Shown: positions 1-5,376 of the stretch, in pieces
Numbering within the stretch: position 1 is the first letter of the stretch
Layout of the letters: each line of letters starts with the position of its first letter
NCBI GenBank assembly: GCA_017517985.1
Contig: JAFWWX010000021.1
Location: 1 to 14,024 of the forward strand
DNA length: 14,024 bases
DNA from: Clostridia bacterium
GTDB taxonomy: Bacteria; Bacillota_A; Clostridia; Oscillospirales; CAG-382
Direction: 5' to 3'
The notes under the pieces: generated by a model
What the model saw: the letters and a program-made list of their open reading frames with translations, nothing else
What the model was told of the DNA's origin: nothing
The model's database searches: none
Position numbers and translations under genes: made by a program

Positions 1-174
1 ACTGCTCCGACGAACGCTCGTCCTCACAAACTTCGCTTTGTTCCGTTTTGCTATCCGCAAAACTTCACCTGCTTCGTTGCTCGTCCTCTTTCCCAACACA
101 ACGCACTTCGTTCTGCCTTGTGTCGGGAGCCCTAATAGGCAAAAAGGTTCTCATCCCCCAGCCCCTGCAAACAG
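1..174. other. Chromosomal flank without a convincing gene
   Basis: This stretch lies outside the element. It is richer in GC (31 of 60 bases in the line 61-120) than the element to the right. Short open frames cross it, but they lack ribosome binding sites and run into the tRNA remnant. Its C/T-rich content with recurring CTTCG-like words suggests intergenic DNA downstream of a tRNA gene. Confidence 0.6.
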
Positions 175-200
175 AAAAAGACACCACAAGGTGTCTTTTT
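175..200 (-). terminator. Intrinsic terminator of the leftward tRNA-Ser gene
   Basis: There is a perfect 11-bp stem, AAAAAGACACC (175-185) with GGTGTCTTTTT (190-200), around an ACAA loop. It ends four bases before the CCA end of the minus-strand tRNA. Read leftwards it is a GC-containing stem followed by a T run, so it would terminate the tRNA transcript. Its presence on this side shows that the natural 3' flank of the tRNA is still in place here and that the foreign DNA lies to the right. Confidence 0.8.
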
Positions 201-204
201 TGTT

Positions 205-260
205 TGGCGGAGACGGTGGGATTCGAACCCACGGTACCGTGAGGTACAACTGATTTCGAG
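205..260 (-). other. Attachment site: 3' half of tRNA-Ser(CGA)
   Basis: Read on the minus strand from 260 to 205, the sequence gives an anticodon loop CTCGAAA (260-254, anticodon CGA), the 3' anticodon stem TCAGT (253-249), a long variable arm with a GTACC/GGTAC stem and 4-base loop (247-234), a T arm GTGGG/CCCAC around a TTCGAAT-type loop (232-216), the acceptor strand CGTCTCC (215-209), discriminator G and encoded CCA (207-205). The long variable arm, G73 and anticodon identify serine. The 5' half is missing: the bases after 260 do not pair with the remaining anticodon stem. This is the standard scar left by a tyrosine-recombinase element that integrates in a tRNA anticodon loop. The intact tRNA should stand at the far end of the element. 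Confidence 0.88.
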
Positions 261-275
261 TGATTTCGAATCAGT
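249..275. repeat. att core: imperfect inverted repeat and 10-bp tandem repeat
   Basis: ACTGATTTCGA (249-259) faces TTCGAATCAGT (265-275) as an imperfect inverted repeat with a centre near 260-264. TGATTTCGA also occurs twice in tandem at a 10-bp spacing (251-259 and 261-269). Paired, inverted core sites about 5-7 bp apart at the tRNA anticodon loop are what a tyrosine recombinase needs for strand exchange. The crossover is therefore placed close to 260, where tRNA identity ends. The assignment is inferred from position and symmetry. Confidence 0.6.
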
Positions 276-276
276 T

Positions 277-447
277 GAACTTCTCAGAAGTTAGTGGAAC
301 TTGTGGGAACTTAAAAGAAGTTAAAACCCTTGTAATATCGAGGTTTTTCAGCAGTAAAAAACCTCAAACTCCGCTTTATACGACCATTTTTTATATCCAC
401 ATAAATTATATTGATTTTGCACATTTTTGGGAACTGATTGGGAACTC
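277..447. repeat. Repeated GGGAACT-like motifs, candidate integrase arm sites
   Basis: The motif GAACTT or GGGAACT recurs next to the core: GAACTT 277-282, GTGGAACTT 294-302, GTGGGAACTT 303-312, GGGAACTG 429-436 and GGGAACTC 440-447. Inverted copies AGAAGTT lie at 286-292 and 316-322. The block 278-292 is a perfect 7-bp inverted repeat around one C. Two clusters flanking a spacer of roughly 110 bp fit arm-type sites for an integrase N-terminal domain or for the excisionase encoded just downstream. No protein binding can be proved from sequence alone. Confidence 0.5.
340..365. repeat. Perfect 9-bp hairpin in the att region
   Basis: GAGGTTTTT (340-348) pairs with AAAAACCTC (357-365) around an 8-base loop. 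No T run follows on either strand, so it is not a clear terminator. It lies between the two clusters of candidate arm sites and could be a protein site or a structural spacer. Confidence 0.4.
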
Positions 448-503
448 TTTGGGAAAAACATTCATCACCTACTATTGAACATTGAAAAACAAGGTGATAA
501 AAG

Positions 504-995
504 ATGAATGTTGTCGAAAACACGAATAATTTGTATGTTACGAAGCAAGAGTTTTGCAAGCTATGCGGCATTTCAGAATCGACTGCATACAAATTGATAA
601 AAAGTAAAAAAGTCAATTTTGAAAAAAAGCGTGATGGTCTGCTTCATTATTACGCTATCCCCATTGAAGAAGCGGAACAATATATCCGTGAAAGAGCCAA
701 TCGTGGCAAACTTACAAAGGAGCAAATATCAAGCATTAAAACCTATTACAGAAACAAAATGCGAGATTATCCCCAAGTAATTGATGCAAAGGACATACGA
801 ACAGTTACCGGATACGGTAAAGAGATTATTCGCAAGTGGATAAATAGCGAAAAGATACTCGGTGTTGTTGTCCGTAAGCGTTTCAGAATTGCCAAAGAAG
901 ATTTAATTGATTTTCTTGTTAGTCCCTACTATGTGACTATAATACGAAAATCCGAAACCCACATTTCAGACTTTCGCAATATTGGTATTATATAA
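504..995 (+). CDS. Excisionase-like two-HTH DNA-binding protein
   Basis: This 163-residue protein is the first gene inside the att site. The start at 504 is supported by AAGGTGAT at 491-498. Two helix-turn-helix-like parts are visible. Residues about 10-60 (VTKQEFCKLCGISESTAYKL onward) resemble the MerR/excisionase winged fold. Residues about 90-137 hold a second part (AKDIRTVTGYGKEIIRKWI, then FRIAKEDLIDFL) of the excisionase-family type, in which a resistant recognition helix is followed by a wing and the 'I..edl..fl' end. Small proteins of this type bind att-site DNA and direct excision or regulate the element. Its place beside the repeats at 277-447 supports this role. It could instead be a transcriptional regulator of the replication genes. 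No integrase is present nearby, so the partner must be encoded elsewhere. Confidence 0.65.
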   Translation: MNVVENTNNLYVTKQEFCKLCGISESTAYKLIKSKKVNFEKKRDGLLHYYAIPIEEAEQYIRERANRGKLTKEQISSIKTYYRNKMRDYPQVIDAKDIRTVTGYGKEIIRKWINSEKILGVVVRKRFRIAKEDLIDFLVSPYYVTIIRKSETHISDFRNIGII

Positions 996-1001
996 CATTT
1001 T

Positions 1002-1028
1002 TTGACATTTTTCAATAGGCAATATAAT
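1002..1028 (+). promoter_or_regulatory. Promoter for repA and its leader hairpin
   Basis: A consensus -35 TTGACA (1002-1007) and a consensus -10 TATAAT (1023-1028) are separated by 15 bp, slightly short of the usual 17. A shifted -10, TAATAA at 1025-1030, would give 17 bp. The surroundings are very A/T rich. Transcription would begin near 1035, only some 15-20 bases before the terminator-like hairpin at 1051. Confidence 0.6.
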
Positions 1029-1050
1029 AAAATAGAGATTTGTTAAAGAG

Positions 1051-1100
1051 AAAGAAGGTTGTTACCTCTCAATATGAGGGTGTAGCAACCTTCTTTTTTT
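1051..1100 (+). terminator. Intrinsic terminator or attenuator ahead of repA
   Basis: A long, almost perfectly paired hairpin has outer stem AAAGAAGGTTG (1051-1061) with CAACCTTCTTT (1086-1096). An inner stem around 1062-1071 and 1075-1085 has a 3-base loop ATA, one bulged T and a few G-T pairs. The T run continues to 1100. It could end transcription of the upstream HTH gene, but it also lies between the only visible promoter and repA. It may therefore act as a conditional attenuator or define a short RNA of about 65 nt that limits initiator synthesis. Confidence 0.75.
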
Positions 1101-1128
1101 ATATTAAATGATTTAGGAGGTGAAAACA

Positions 1129-2124
1129 ATGTCATTTGAATTTGAGTATTTCTACGGAAATGAAACAGAGCAATTTTCTTTTTATCGCATTCCCAAAATG
1201 CTATTCAAGGAAAAGATGTTCAAAGATGTATCAGCCGAAGCAAAGGTCTTGTATGGTCTTATGCTTGACCGCACGGGATTGTCTGCTAAAAATGGTTGGC
1301 TTGATGAAGAAAACCGAGTGTATATTGTTTACACAATAGCAGAGATAATGGAAGATTTGAACTGTGCAGACCAAAAAGCAGGAAAGTTATTGTCAGAGCT
1401 TGATACAGTTAAAGGAATCGGATTGATTGAAAGAAAGCGACAAGGCTTGGGAAAGCCGAATATTATTTATGTTAAGAACTTCTATTCAGCATCACGATTG
1501 CAGAATAGTGAAAATCACGATTCAAGAGAAGTGAAAATCACGAATCAAGAAATTTCAGAATCACAATTCAAGAATAGTGAAAATCACGATTCAGGACAAG
1601 TGAATATAACGAATCAAGAATATCCAAATTCACTACCTAATGATAATAATATAAATAATAATAAAAAAAATAATACTGATTTTAGTGAAACTCCTATCTT
1701 ATCATATCAAGACGAAGATGAACAAAAGCCTGATGCGATGAGATGGATGCGAGAGCGAAAAACATACGAAACACTTATTAAAGACAATATCGAATATGAC
1801 ATTATGGTTGAAAGATACCGAAAGGAATGGCTTGATGAAATCGTAGAAATTATGGTTGATGTTGTTTGCAGTAAGGAACCGTATATCAGAGTTAATAAAC
1901 AAGAATATCCTCACGAGGTTGTGAAAAGCAGATTCTTAAAAATTGACGCTTCACACATTGAGTATATTTATGATGCACTAAAAGATAACACTTCTAATGT
2001 CCGAAACATCCGGGCATTTTTAATTACAACTATTTATCGGTCTTTTGAAACTGCAGATAATTGGTATGCTGCAAAGGTGAATTATGACTTTGCAAATCCT
2101 AAACCGAGTTGGAATGGTGGCTAA
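1129..2124 (+). CDS. repA: RepA_N-type replication initiator with internal origin
   Basis: The protein has 331 residues. The ATG at 1129 is chosen because AGGAGG (1115-1120) sits 8 bp upstream; the in-frame GTG at 1120 lies inside that site. Residues about 17-118 match the RepA_N initiator domain: FYRIPKMLF, then an AEAKVLYGLMLDR helix, and a winged-helix part ending in GKPNIIYVKNF. A central part (about 119-185) is Asn/Ser/Gln rich and is encoded by the iterons and an A/T tract. The C-terminal part, about 200-331, is a helical domain of the type seen in Firmicute ICE initiators. RepA_N proteins start replication of theta plasmids and bind repeats within their own gene. The next genes, parA and parB, complete a maintenance module. 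The stop codon overlaps the next start (TAATG). Confidence 0.9.
   Translation: MSFEFEYFYGNETEQFSFYRIPKMLFKEKMFKDVSAEAKVLYGLMLDRTGLSAKNGWLDEENRVYIVYTIAEIMEDLNCADQKAGKLLSELDTVKGIGLIERKRQGLGKPNIIYVKNFYSASRLQNSENHDSREVKITNQEISESQFKNSENHDSGQVNITNQEYPNSLPNDNNINNNKKNNTDFSETPILSYQDEDEQKPDAMRWMRERKTYETLIKDNIEYDIMVERYRKEWLDEIVEIMVDVVCSKEPYIRVNKQEYPHEVVKSRFLKIDASHIEYIYDALKDNTSNVRNIRAFLITTIYRSFETADNWYAAKVNYDFANPKPSWNGG
1485..1622 (+). repeat. oriV: Six 23-bp iterons inside repA, candidate origin
   Basis: Direct repeats start at 1485, 1508, 1531, 1554, 1577 and 1600, all exactly 23 bp apart. The 17-bp core GTGAAAATCACGATTCA is exact at 1508 and 1577 and has one change at 1531. The units at 1485, 1554 and 1600 are weaker but keep ATCAC or AACGAATCA in register. 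The best units contain a small dyad, GTGA-aaa-TCAC. Since 23 is not divisible by 3, the repeats are read in different frames and cannot be kept as a protein repeat. Iterons in the initiator coding region are known for RepA_N plasmids, which makes this the likely RepA binding site. Confidence 0.85.
1639..1678 (+). other. A/T-rich tract beside the iterons, candidate unwinding element
   Basis: Only two or three G or C bases occur in about 40, in a run of AATAAT and poly-A words directly after the last iteron. In the protein it encodes mostly Asn, Ile and Lys, a low-complexity linker. An easily melted tract beside iterons is typical of a theta origin. Confidence 0.6.
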
Positions 2125-2330
2125 TGGATTATTTGTATCGTGAAAATTATGAGAAATTAGCTCAGGCTATTATCTTACAAGCAGTAAGAGATTACAGAAA
2201 TGGTTGTTATCAAACGAGGTGTTCAATAGAGCGTTTCTTCCGTTCAGAATGGTTTATGGTCCTTACTACTCTCAATGGAGAAATGCTTATAAAAAGATTA
2301 CAAGAGGAAAGGTTGGTCAGACATGAGTAA
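2124..2330 (+). CDS. Small conserved-context protein between repA and parA
   Basis: This is a 68-residue protein of unknown function. The ATG at 2124 overlaps the repA stop codon by one base, and the end overlaps the parA start by 8 bases, so translation is probably coupled through all three. A TTG further upstream (2109) is possible but less likely. The sequence is mostly helical (YEKLAQAIILQAVRDYR, then IERFFRSEWFMVLT and a basic, acidic end IKRLQEERL) with no signal peptide or membrane segment. Its place inside the replication and partition operon suggests a role in copy control or partition, but no family was recognised. The continuous overlaps on both sides support that it is real. Confidence 0.7.
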   Translation: MDYLYRENYEKLAQAIILQAVRDYRNGCYQTRCSIERFFRSEWFMVLTTLNGEMLIKRLQEERLVRHE

Positions 2331-3141
2331 GGTTATTGCGATTGCAAATCAGAAAGGTGGTGTCGGAAAAACCACCACAACTGTAAACTTGGGTGTCGGT
2401 CTTGCAAACGAAGGTAAAAAGGTGTTGCTTATAGATTGTGATGCTCAGGGCAGTTTAACAGAAAGCTTGGGTTATCAGAACCCGGATGAACTTGATGTAA
2501 CACTTTCTACCCTAATGCAAAAGACATACGAAGAAAAAGAAATCAAACCGGGCGAAGGAATCTTACATCACAACGAAGGTGTCGATTTAGTTCCTGCGAA
2601 TATCGAATTGTCAGGTATGGAAACGGCACTTGTAAACATTATGAGCCGAGAAAGAGTTTTGAAGAATTACATAGATAGTGTTAAGGACAACTATGACTAT
2701 GTTCTAATTGACTGCACTCCCTCTTTGGGTATGCTTACAATAAACTCTCTCGTTGCATCGGATGAGGTAATTATTCCCGTTCAGGCACATTACCTTCCGC
2801 TTAAAGGGTTAGAGCAACTTGTCACAACTGTAACCAAAGTTCAAAAACAGATAAATCCTAATCTGAAATTCGGAGGAATACTTTTAACGATGGTTGATAG
2901 GCGAACTCTGTATAACAAGGAAGTTTCGTCTGTGATAAGGCTGAAATACTCAAAATATCTCAAAATATTCAAAACAGAAATACCATCATCAATAAGAGCT
3001 GCTGAAGCATCAAGTGTCGGCAAAAGTATCTTTGAATATGACAAAAAAGGCATAGCTGCAGAAGCTTACAGAAACTTCACAAAGGAGGTGCTGAATGATG
3101 CCAAAATTAGAAATAAACATAGGTCGGAGTACACTCGATGA
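2323..3141 (+). CDS. parA: ParA-family partition ATPase
   Basis: The 272-residue protein starts at 2323 after a purine-rich site (GAGGAAAGG, 2304-2312). The deviant Walker A motif KGGVGKTT is at residues 11-18, the A' strand VLLIDCDAQG at about 34-43, and the Walker B strand YVLIDCTPSLG at about 126-136. The length and motif order are those of the small plasmid/Soj type without an N-terminal HTH domain. ParA binds DNA non-specifically with ATP and moves ParB-loaded DNA over the nucleoid. It overlaps parB by 47 bases. Together with repA it indicates that the excised circle, or a replicating form, is segregated actively. Confidence 0.95.
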   Translation: MSKVIAIANQKGGVGKTTTTVNLGVGLANEGKKVLLIDCDAQGSLTESLGYQNPDELDVTLSTLMQKTYEEKEIKPGEGILHHNEGVDLVPANIELSGMETALVNIMSRERVLKNYIDSVKDNYDYVLIDCTPSLGMLTINSLVASDEVIIPVQAHYLPLKGLEQLVTTVTKVQKQINPNLKFGGILLTMVDRRTLYNKEVSSVIRLKYSKYLKIFKTEIPSSIRAAEASSVGKSIFEYDKKGIAAEAYRNFTKEVLNDAKIRNKHRSEYTR

Positions 3142-4018
3142 TTTATTCAAAACGGATGAAGGAAGAAAAACCGAAGAAATCAAACCTATTAAGATTTCAG
3201 AGTTAAAGCCGTATGCAGAACAACCTTTTAAGGTTATTGACAATGAAGAAATGGATGAACTTGTTGCAAGCATAAAAGAAAATGGTGTTTTATCACCCGT
3301 TGTAGCAAGACCACATCCTGAAGGCGGTTATGAAATACTTTCAGGACACAGACGAGTTCGTGCATCAGAGCTTGCAGGAAAAGATGAAGTTCCCGTAGTT
3401 GTTAAAGACCTTGATGACGATACGGCTGTGATTCTTCTTGTTGACAGTAACCTACAAAGAGAACATATCTTACCGAGTGAGAAAGCCTTTGCTTATCAAA
3501 TGCGACTTGAAGCAATGAAAAGGAAAGCCGGAAGACCTTCTCAAGAAAATTCTGCCCAATTTGGACAAAATACTTCGCCTGTTGATTCAAGAAAGGAATT
3601 GGCAGAGCAAACCGGAGAAAGTTCGGTGCAAATTCAAAGGTATATTCGTTTAACAGAATTGATTGATCCGTTGCTTGAAATGGTTGACACTAAAGCAATG
3701 GCAATGAACGCAGGTGTTGAGCTTTCCTATTTGAAACCTAAAGAGCAAGTTGCAGTTGTGGAAGCAATAAAAAGTGAGGACACTTGTCCTTCTATTGAGC
3801 AAGCAAAGAAAATTAGAAGATTCAATGATGAAGGACGACTAAATCCCGATGTGATTCTTTCTATAATGCAAGAACAGAAAGCGGATAAAATAAAAATTAC
3901 ACTTGGCGATGACAAATTAAAGAAATACTTCCCTAAAGGATATTCAAAAAAACAAATGGAAGATACAATTATCAAACTTCTTGAAAAATGGCATCGTAAA
4001 TTAGAAATGGAGAGATAA
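3095..4018 (+). CDS. parB: ParB-family partition protein
   Basis: The protein has 307 residues. Its start lies inside the parA end, with AAAGGAGGTG at 3081-3090; ATG at 3095 or 3098 would both work. The N-terminal ParB/Noc domain is clear: SELKPY and QPF at about 36-46, GHRRVRA at 84-90 and the NLQRE-like box at 119-123, which together form the CTP-binding ParB fold. An HTH part follows at about 165-215 (RKELAEQTGESSVQIQRYIR). The C-terminal third is helical and basic and may dimerise. No parS-like palindrome was found in the window. The protein ends in EMER, similar to several downstream proteins. Partner of ParA; the 47-bp overlap points to coupled synthesis. Confidence 0.93.
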   Translation: MMPKLEINIGRSTLDDLFKTDEGRKTEEIKPIKISELKPYAEQPFKVIDNEEMDELVASIKENGVLSPVVARPHPEGGYEILSGHRRVRASELAGKDEVPVVVKDLDDDTAVILLVDSNLQREHILPSEKAFAYQMRLEAMKRKAGRPSQENSAQFGQNTSPVDSRKELAEQTGESSVQIQRYIRLTELIDPLLEMVDTKAMAMNAGVELSYLKPKEQVAVVEAIKSEDTCPSIEQAKKIRRFNDEGRLNPDVILSIMQEQKADKIKITLGDDKLKKYFPKGYSKKQMEDTIIKLLEKWHRKLEMER

Positions 4019-4020
4019 AT

Positions 4021-4158
4021 ATGACTTGGTTATGGATTATATTAGCTTTTATTGCCGGAGGAACTTTCGGTGTTGTAATGATGTGCTGCTTTATAGTAGC
4101 AAGTCAGGAGGATGAAAGACTTGAAAAACTTGATACAGACAATGCCGAACACGAATAA
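4021..4158 (+). CDS. DUF3789-like small membrane protein
   Basis: This 45-residue peptide starts two bases after the parB stop, with GGAGAG at the parB end as ribosome binding site. The first half is one hydrophobic membrane segment (WLWIILAFIAGGTFGVVMM, about residues 3-21) followed by two cysteines. The second half is charged (EDERLEKLDTDN). The hydrophobic GG-FGVV-M pattern and the length resemble DUF3789 peptides, which are common in Firmicute ICEs and have no known function. It is probably a single-pass membrane protein. The stop codon lies inside the downstream terminator hairpin. The family name is from memory, and I am moderately sure of it. Confidence 0.7.
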   Translation: MTWLWIILAFIAGGTFGVVMMCCFIVASQEDERLEKLDTDNAEHE

Positions 4159-4178
4159 AAAGTGTGTCGGCTTTTTTT
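4144..4178 (+). terminator. Intrinsic terminator after the replication and partition module
   Basis: GCCGAACAC (4144-4152) pairs with GTGTCGGC-type bases (4164-4171), with one bulged A, around an A-rich loop. Seven T residues follow (4172-4178). The hairpin overlaps the end of the DUF3789-like gene. The next ribosome binding site begins only three bases after the T run, with no promoter in between, so the downstream genes depend on readthrough or on an upstream promoter that resists termination. Confidence 0.7.
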
Positions 4179-4193
4179 ATGGAGGTAAGAATT

Positions 4194-4451
4194 ATGGAAT
4201 GGCGAAAAAATGCGGGATATATTATCACAAACGCAATAACAATCGGCGAATCAGAAATCGTACTTGGCGTACACGAAACAAAACCTAATATGTTTGTTAC
4301 ATGGGAGTGTGCCAATAAAAACAATTACTTTTGGGGGCATTACTTTACAAGCTTACTTGCGGCTCAAAAGGATTTCTGTGAGCGTGGAATTGATAAGGTT
4401 CGTTTTTACGAGCAGATGAAAAAGAAAAAACCACCGGAGCCTGAGAGGTGA
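4194..4451 (+). CDS. Small protein of unknown function, paralogue A
   Basis: This is an 85-residue protein. ATG 4194 is chosen because GGAGGT (4181-4186) is 7 bp upstream; an earlier in-frame GTG at 4164 lies in the terminator stem. The N-terminus (RKNAGYIITNAITIGESEIV) matches that of the protein encoded at 5377 (IRKAGDYTITQSITIGSKEF), so the two share a domain. The remainder is aromatic rich (FVTWECANKNNYFWGHYF) and ends in a basic stretch and PPEPER. No membrane segment or signal peptide is seen. The stop overlaps the GAGAGGTGAT ribosome binding site of the next gene. Function not recognised; context suggests an accessory protein of the element. Confidence 0.75.
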   Translation: MEWRKNAGYIITNAITIGESEIVLGVHETKPNMFVTWECANKNNYFWGHYFTSLLAAQKDFCERGIDKVRFYEQMKKKKPPEPER

Positions 4452-4985
4452 TGTTATGTTTTCAAGAAAAGAAAAGAATGTCACCTTGTTTTATGCAAAA
4501 AATGAGAACCGAGAAGATATTTACGGTTTTGAGGAATTTTTTGATGTTGTGAAAAAGCACAGAGATAAAATTAAACCTTTGTACTATGAGAGTTTTAATA
4601 AGATTCAATATGTTATTGTTGCAAAACAATCCATAAGAAAAAACATTGAACTCTTTCCTGAAAAGTGCAAAGAAATCACAAGCAGAATTGTTGAGGACAG
4701 ATGTTTTCATTGTTCAGGATGCGGTTGCGATTACCTGATGTATATGGCATCTACATACAGAGATGTTGACGGATGTGTTGGTAAAAGTAACGAATGTTCT
4801 TTGTGTAGAGATTTATCAACTCCATATCGCAATGAGATAAGAGATTATTCTAAAAAGCACGGAACATTAAAAACCTTGATGAAGTTACTCAACGAGGGTG
4901 AAATCCCCGCAAAAGATGTAACTATATGGGGTTCTGAGGTTGATAAGCAAAGCAAGCATAAAAAAAGAGAGCCTGAGAGGTGATG
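4437..4985 (+). repeat. Identical 17-bp gene-junction repeat (two copies)
   Basis: GAGCCTGAGAGGTGATG occurs at 4437-4453 and 4969-4985. Each copy encodes the last residues EPER, the stop codon and the ribosome binding site of the next gene, in the same frame. A third, shorter relative, GAGCCTGAAAGATAA, ends the gene at 7528. The span given covers both copies and the gene between them. Confidence 0.75.
4456..4983 (+). CDS. Cysteine-rich protein of unknown function
   Basis: The 175-residue protein starts 4 bases after the previous stop; GAGAGGTGAT (4445-4454) is its ribosome binding site. It holds a dense cysteine cluster, C83-x2-C86-x2-C89-x-C91, and a second group C107-x6-C114-x2-C117. This arrangement could bind one or two zinc ions or an iron-sulfur cluster. 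No classical zinc-finger family was recognised. The N-terminal half is a mixed, soluble domain (FYAKNENREDIYGFEEFFDV...). The C-terminus ends in a basic stretch and KKREPER, matching the tail of the gene before. Neighbours on both sides are ICE accessory genes. The cytoplasm is the likely location. Confidence 0.75.
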   Translation: MFSRKEKNVTLFYAKNENREDIYGFEEFFDVVKKHRDKIKPLYYESFNKIQYVIVAKQSIRKNIELFPEKCKEITSRIVEDRCFHCSGCGCDYLMYMASTYRDVDGCVGKSNECSLCRDLSTPYRNEIRDYSKKHGTLKTLMKLLNEGEIPAKDVTIWGSEVDKQSKHKKREPER

Positions 4986-4987
4986 AT

Positions 4988-5188
4988 ATGCCAAACACTA
5001 AACAACCTGATATGCGATATAACGATAGTGGCTATAACGATTCTACGGCATACGAAGCCTTGAAGAATATTCAAAAAGAAGAACGCAGAAAGCTTATTTG
5101 TGAACTTAAAGAACTTGCAAAAAGCCGAGGTTATAAAATTGTAAGCACTATTGAATTAAAAGCATTGGACGGTGATGAAATTGAATAA
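4988..5188 (+). CDS. Small helical protein of unknown function
   Basis: This is a 66-residue protein. ATG 4988 is chosen for its site GAGAGGTGAT, which also ends the previous gene; a longer frame from 4940 would overlap that gene by 44 bases without a site of its own. The N-terminus is polar (NTKQPDMRYNDSGYNDST); the rest is one charged helix (LKNIQKEERRKLICELKELAKSRG is its core, about 24-47) and a short strand. No known domain was recognised. Its end overlaps the next start by 14 bases. Similar short ORFs are usual in ICE accessory operons. Confidence 0.65.
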   Translation: MPNTKQPDMRYNDSGYNDSTAYEALKNIQKEERRKLICELKELAKSRGYKIVSTIELKALDGDEIE

Positions 5189-5366
5189 ATTAAACTGCCA
5201 TTTTCACACTCCGAAGAAATGCAGAATTTTAACAGAAATGCTTTGTAAAAGTGGTAAATGTTCATTCTGCAAGACAACGGAGCAAGTTAAGGCAGATTTA
5301 GAGAAATACCCTCCCTGCAACTATGCAGAGATATATGCTGCAAGGCATAAAAACGATATGAAATGA
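5175..5366 (+). CDS. Small cysteine-rich, possibly zinc-binding protein
   Basis: This is a 63-residue protein. ATG 5175 is preferred to GTG 5172; the ribosome binding site GGACGG is weak, and the 14-base overlap with the gene before suggests coupling. Cysteines at 8, 16, 24, 29 and 32 with His9 and His11 form a compact C-x-F-H-x4-C-x7-C-x4-C-x2-C pattern, ending in KCSFCKT. Short proteins with this pattern are common in Firmicute ICEs and phages and probably bind zinc. No function is known to me. It is followed 10 bases later by the next gene. Confidence 0.65.
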   Translation: MKLNKLNCHFHTPKKCRILTEMLCKSGKCSFCKTTEQVKADLEKYPPCNYAEIYAARHKNDMK

Positions 5367-5376
5367 GGTGAATCAA

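Noticed and set aside
38..253. Two overlapping plus-strand open frames of 64-71 codons across the flank and tRNA remnant.
   Set aside because: They read into the tRNA half (the ...GFEPT and ...GIRTHG peptides are well-known artefacts of translated tRNA DNA), have no ribosome binding site and look like no protein family.
1485..1622. Reading the repA repeats as a protein repeat (NSENHDS, KITNQE).
   Set aside because: The unit is 23 bp, so only every third unit returns to the same frame; the residue similarity is a by-product of the DNA repeat.
1485..1622. A CRISPR array.
   Set aside because: The repeats are directly abutting without spacers, 23 bp long, and lie inside an initiator coding region; no cas genes are nearby.
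2323..4018. A parS site near parAB.
   Set aside because: I looked for a 14-16-bp GTGAAA-type palindrome and saw none that was convincing; the GTGA-aaa-TCAC dyads belong to the iterons. A diverged parS cannot be excluded.
4164..4193. Longer N-termini for the genes at 4194, 4988, 5377 and 7560.
   Set aside because: The upstream in-frame starts lie inside terminator stems, other genes or the ribosome binding sites themselves, whereas the internal ATGs have well-spaced sites.
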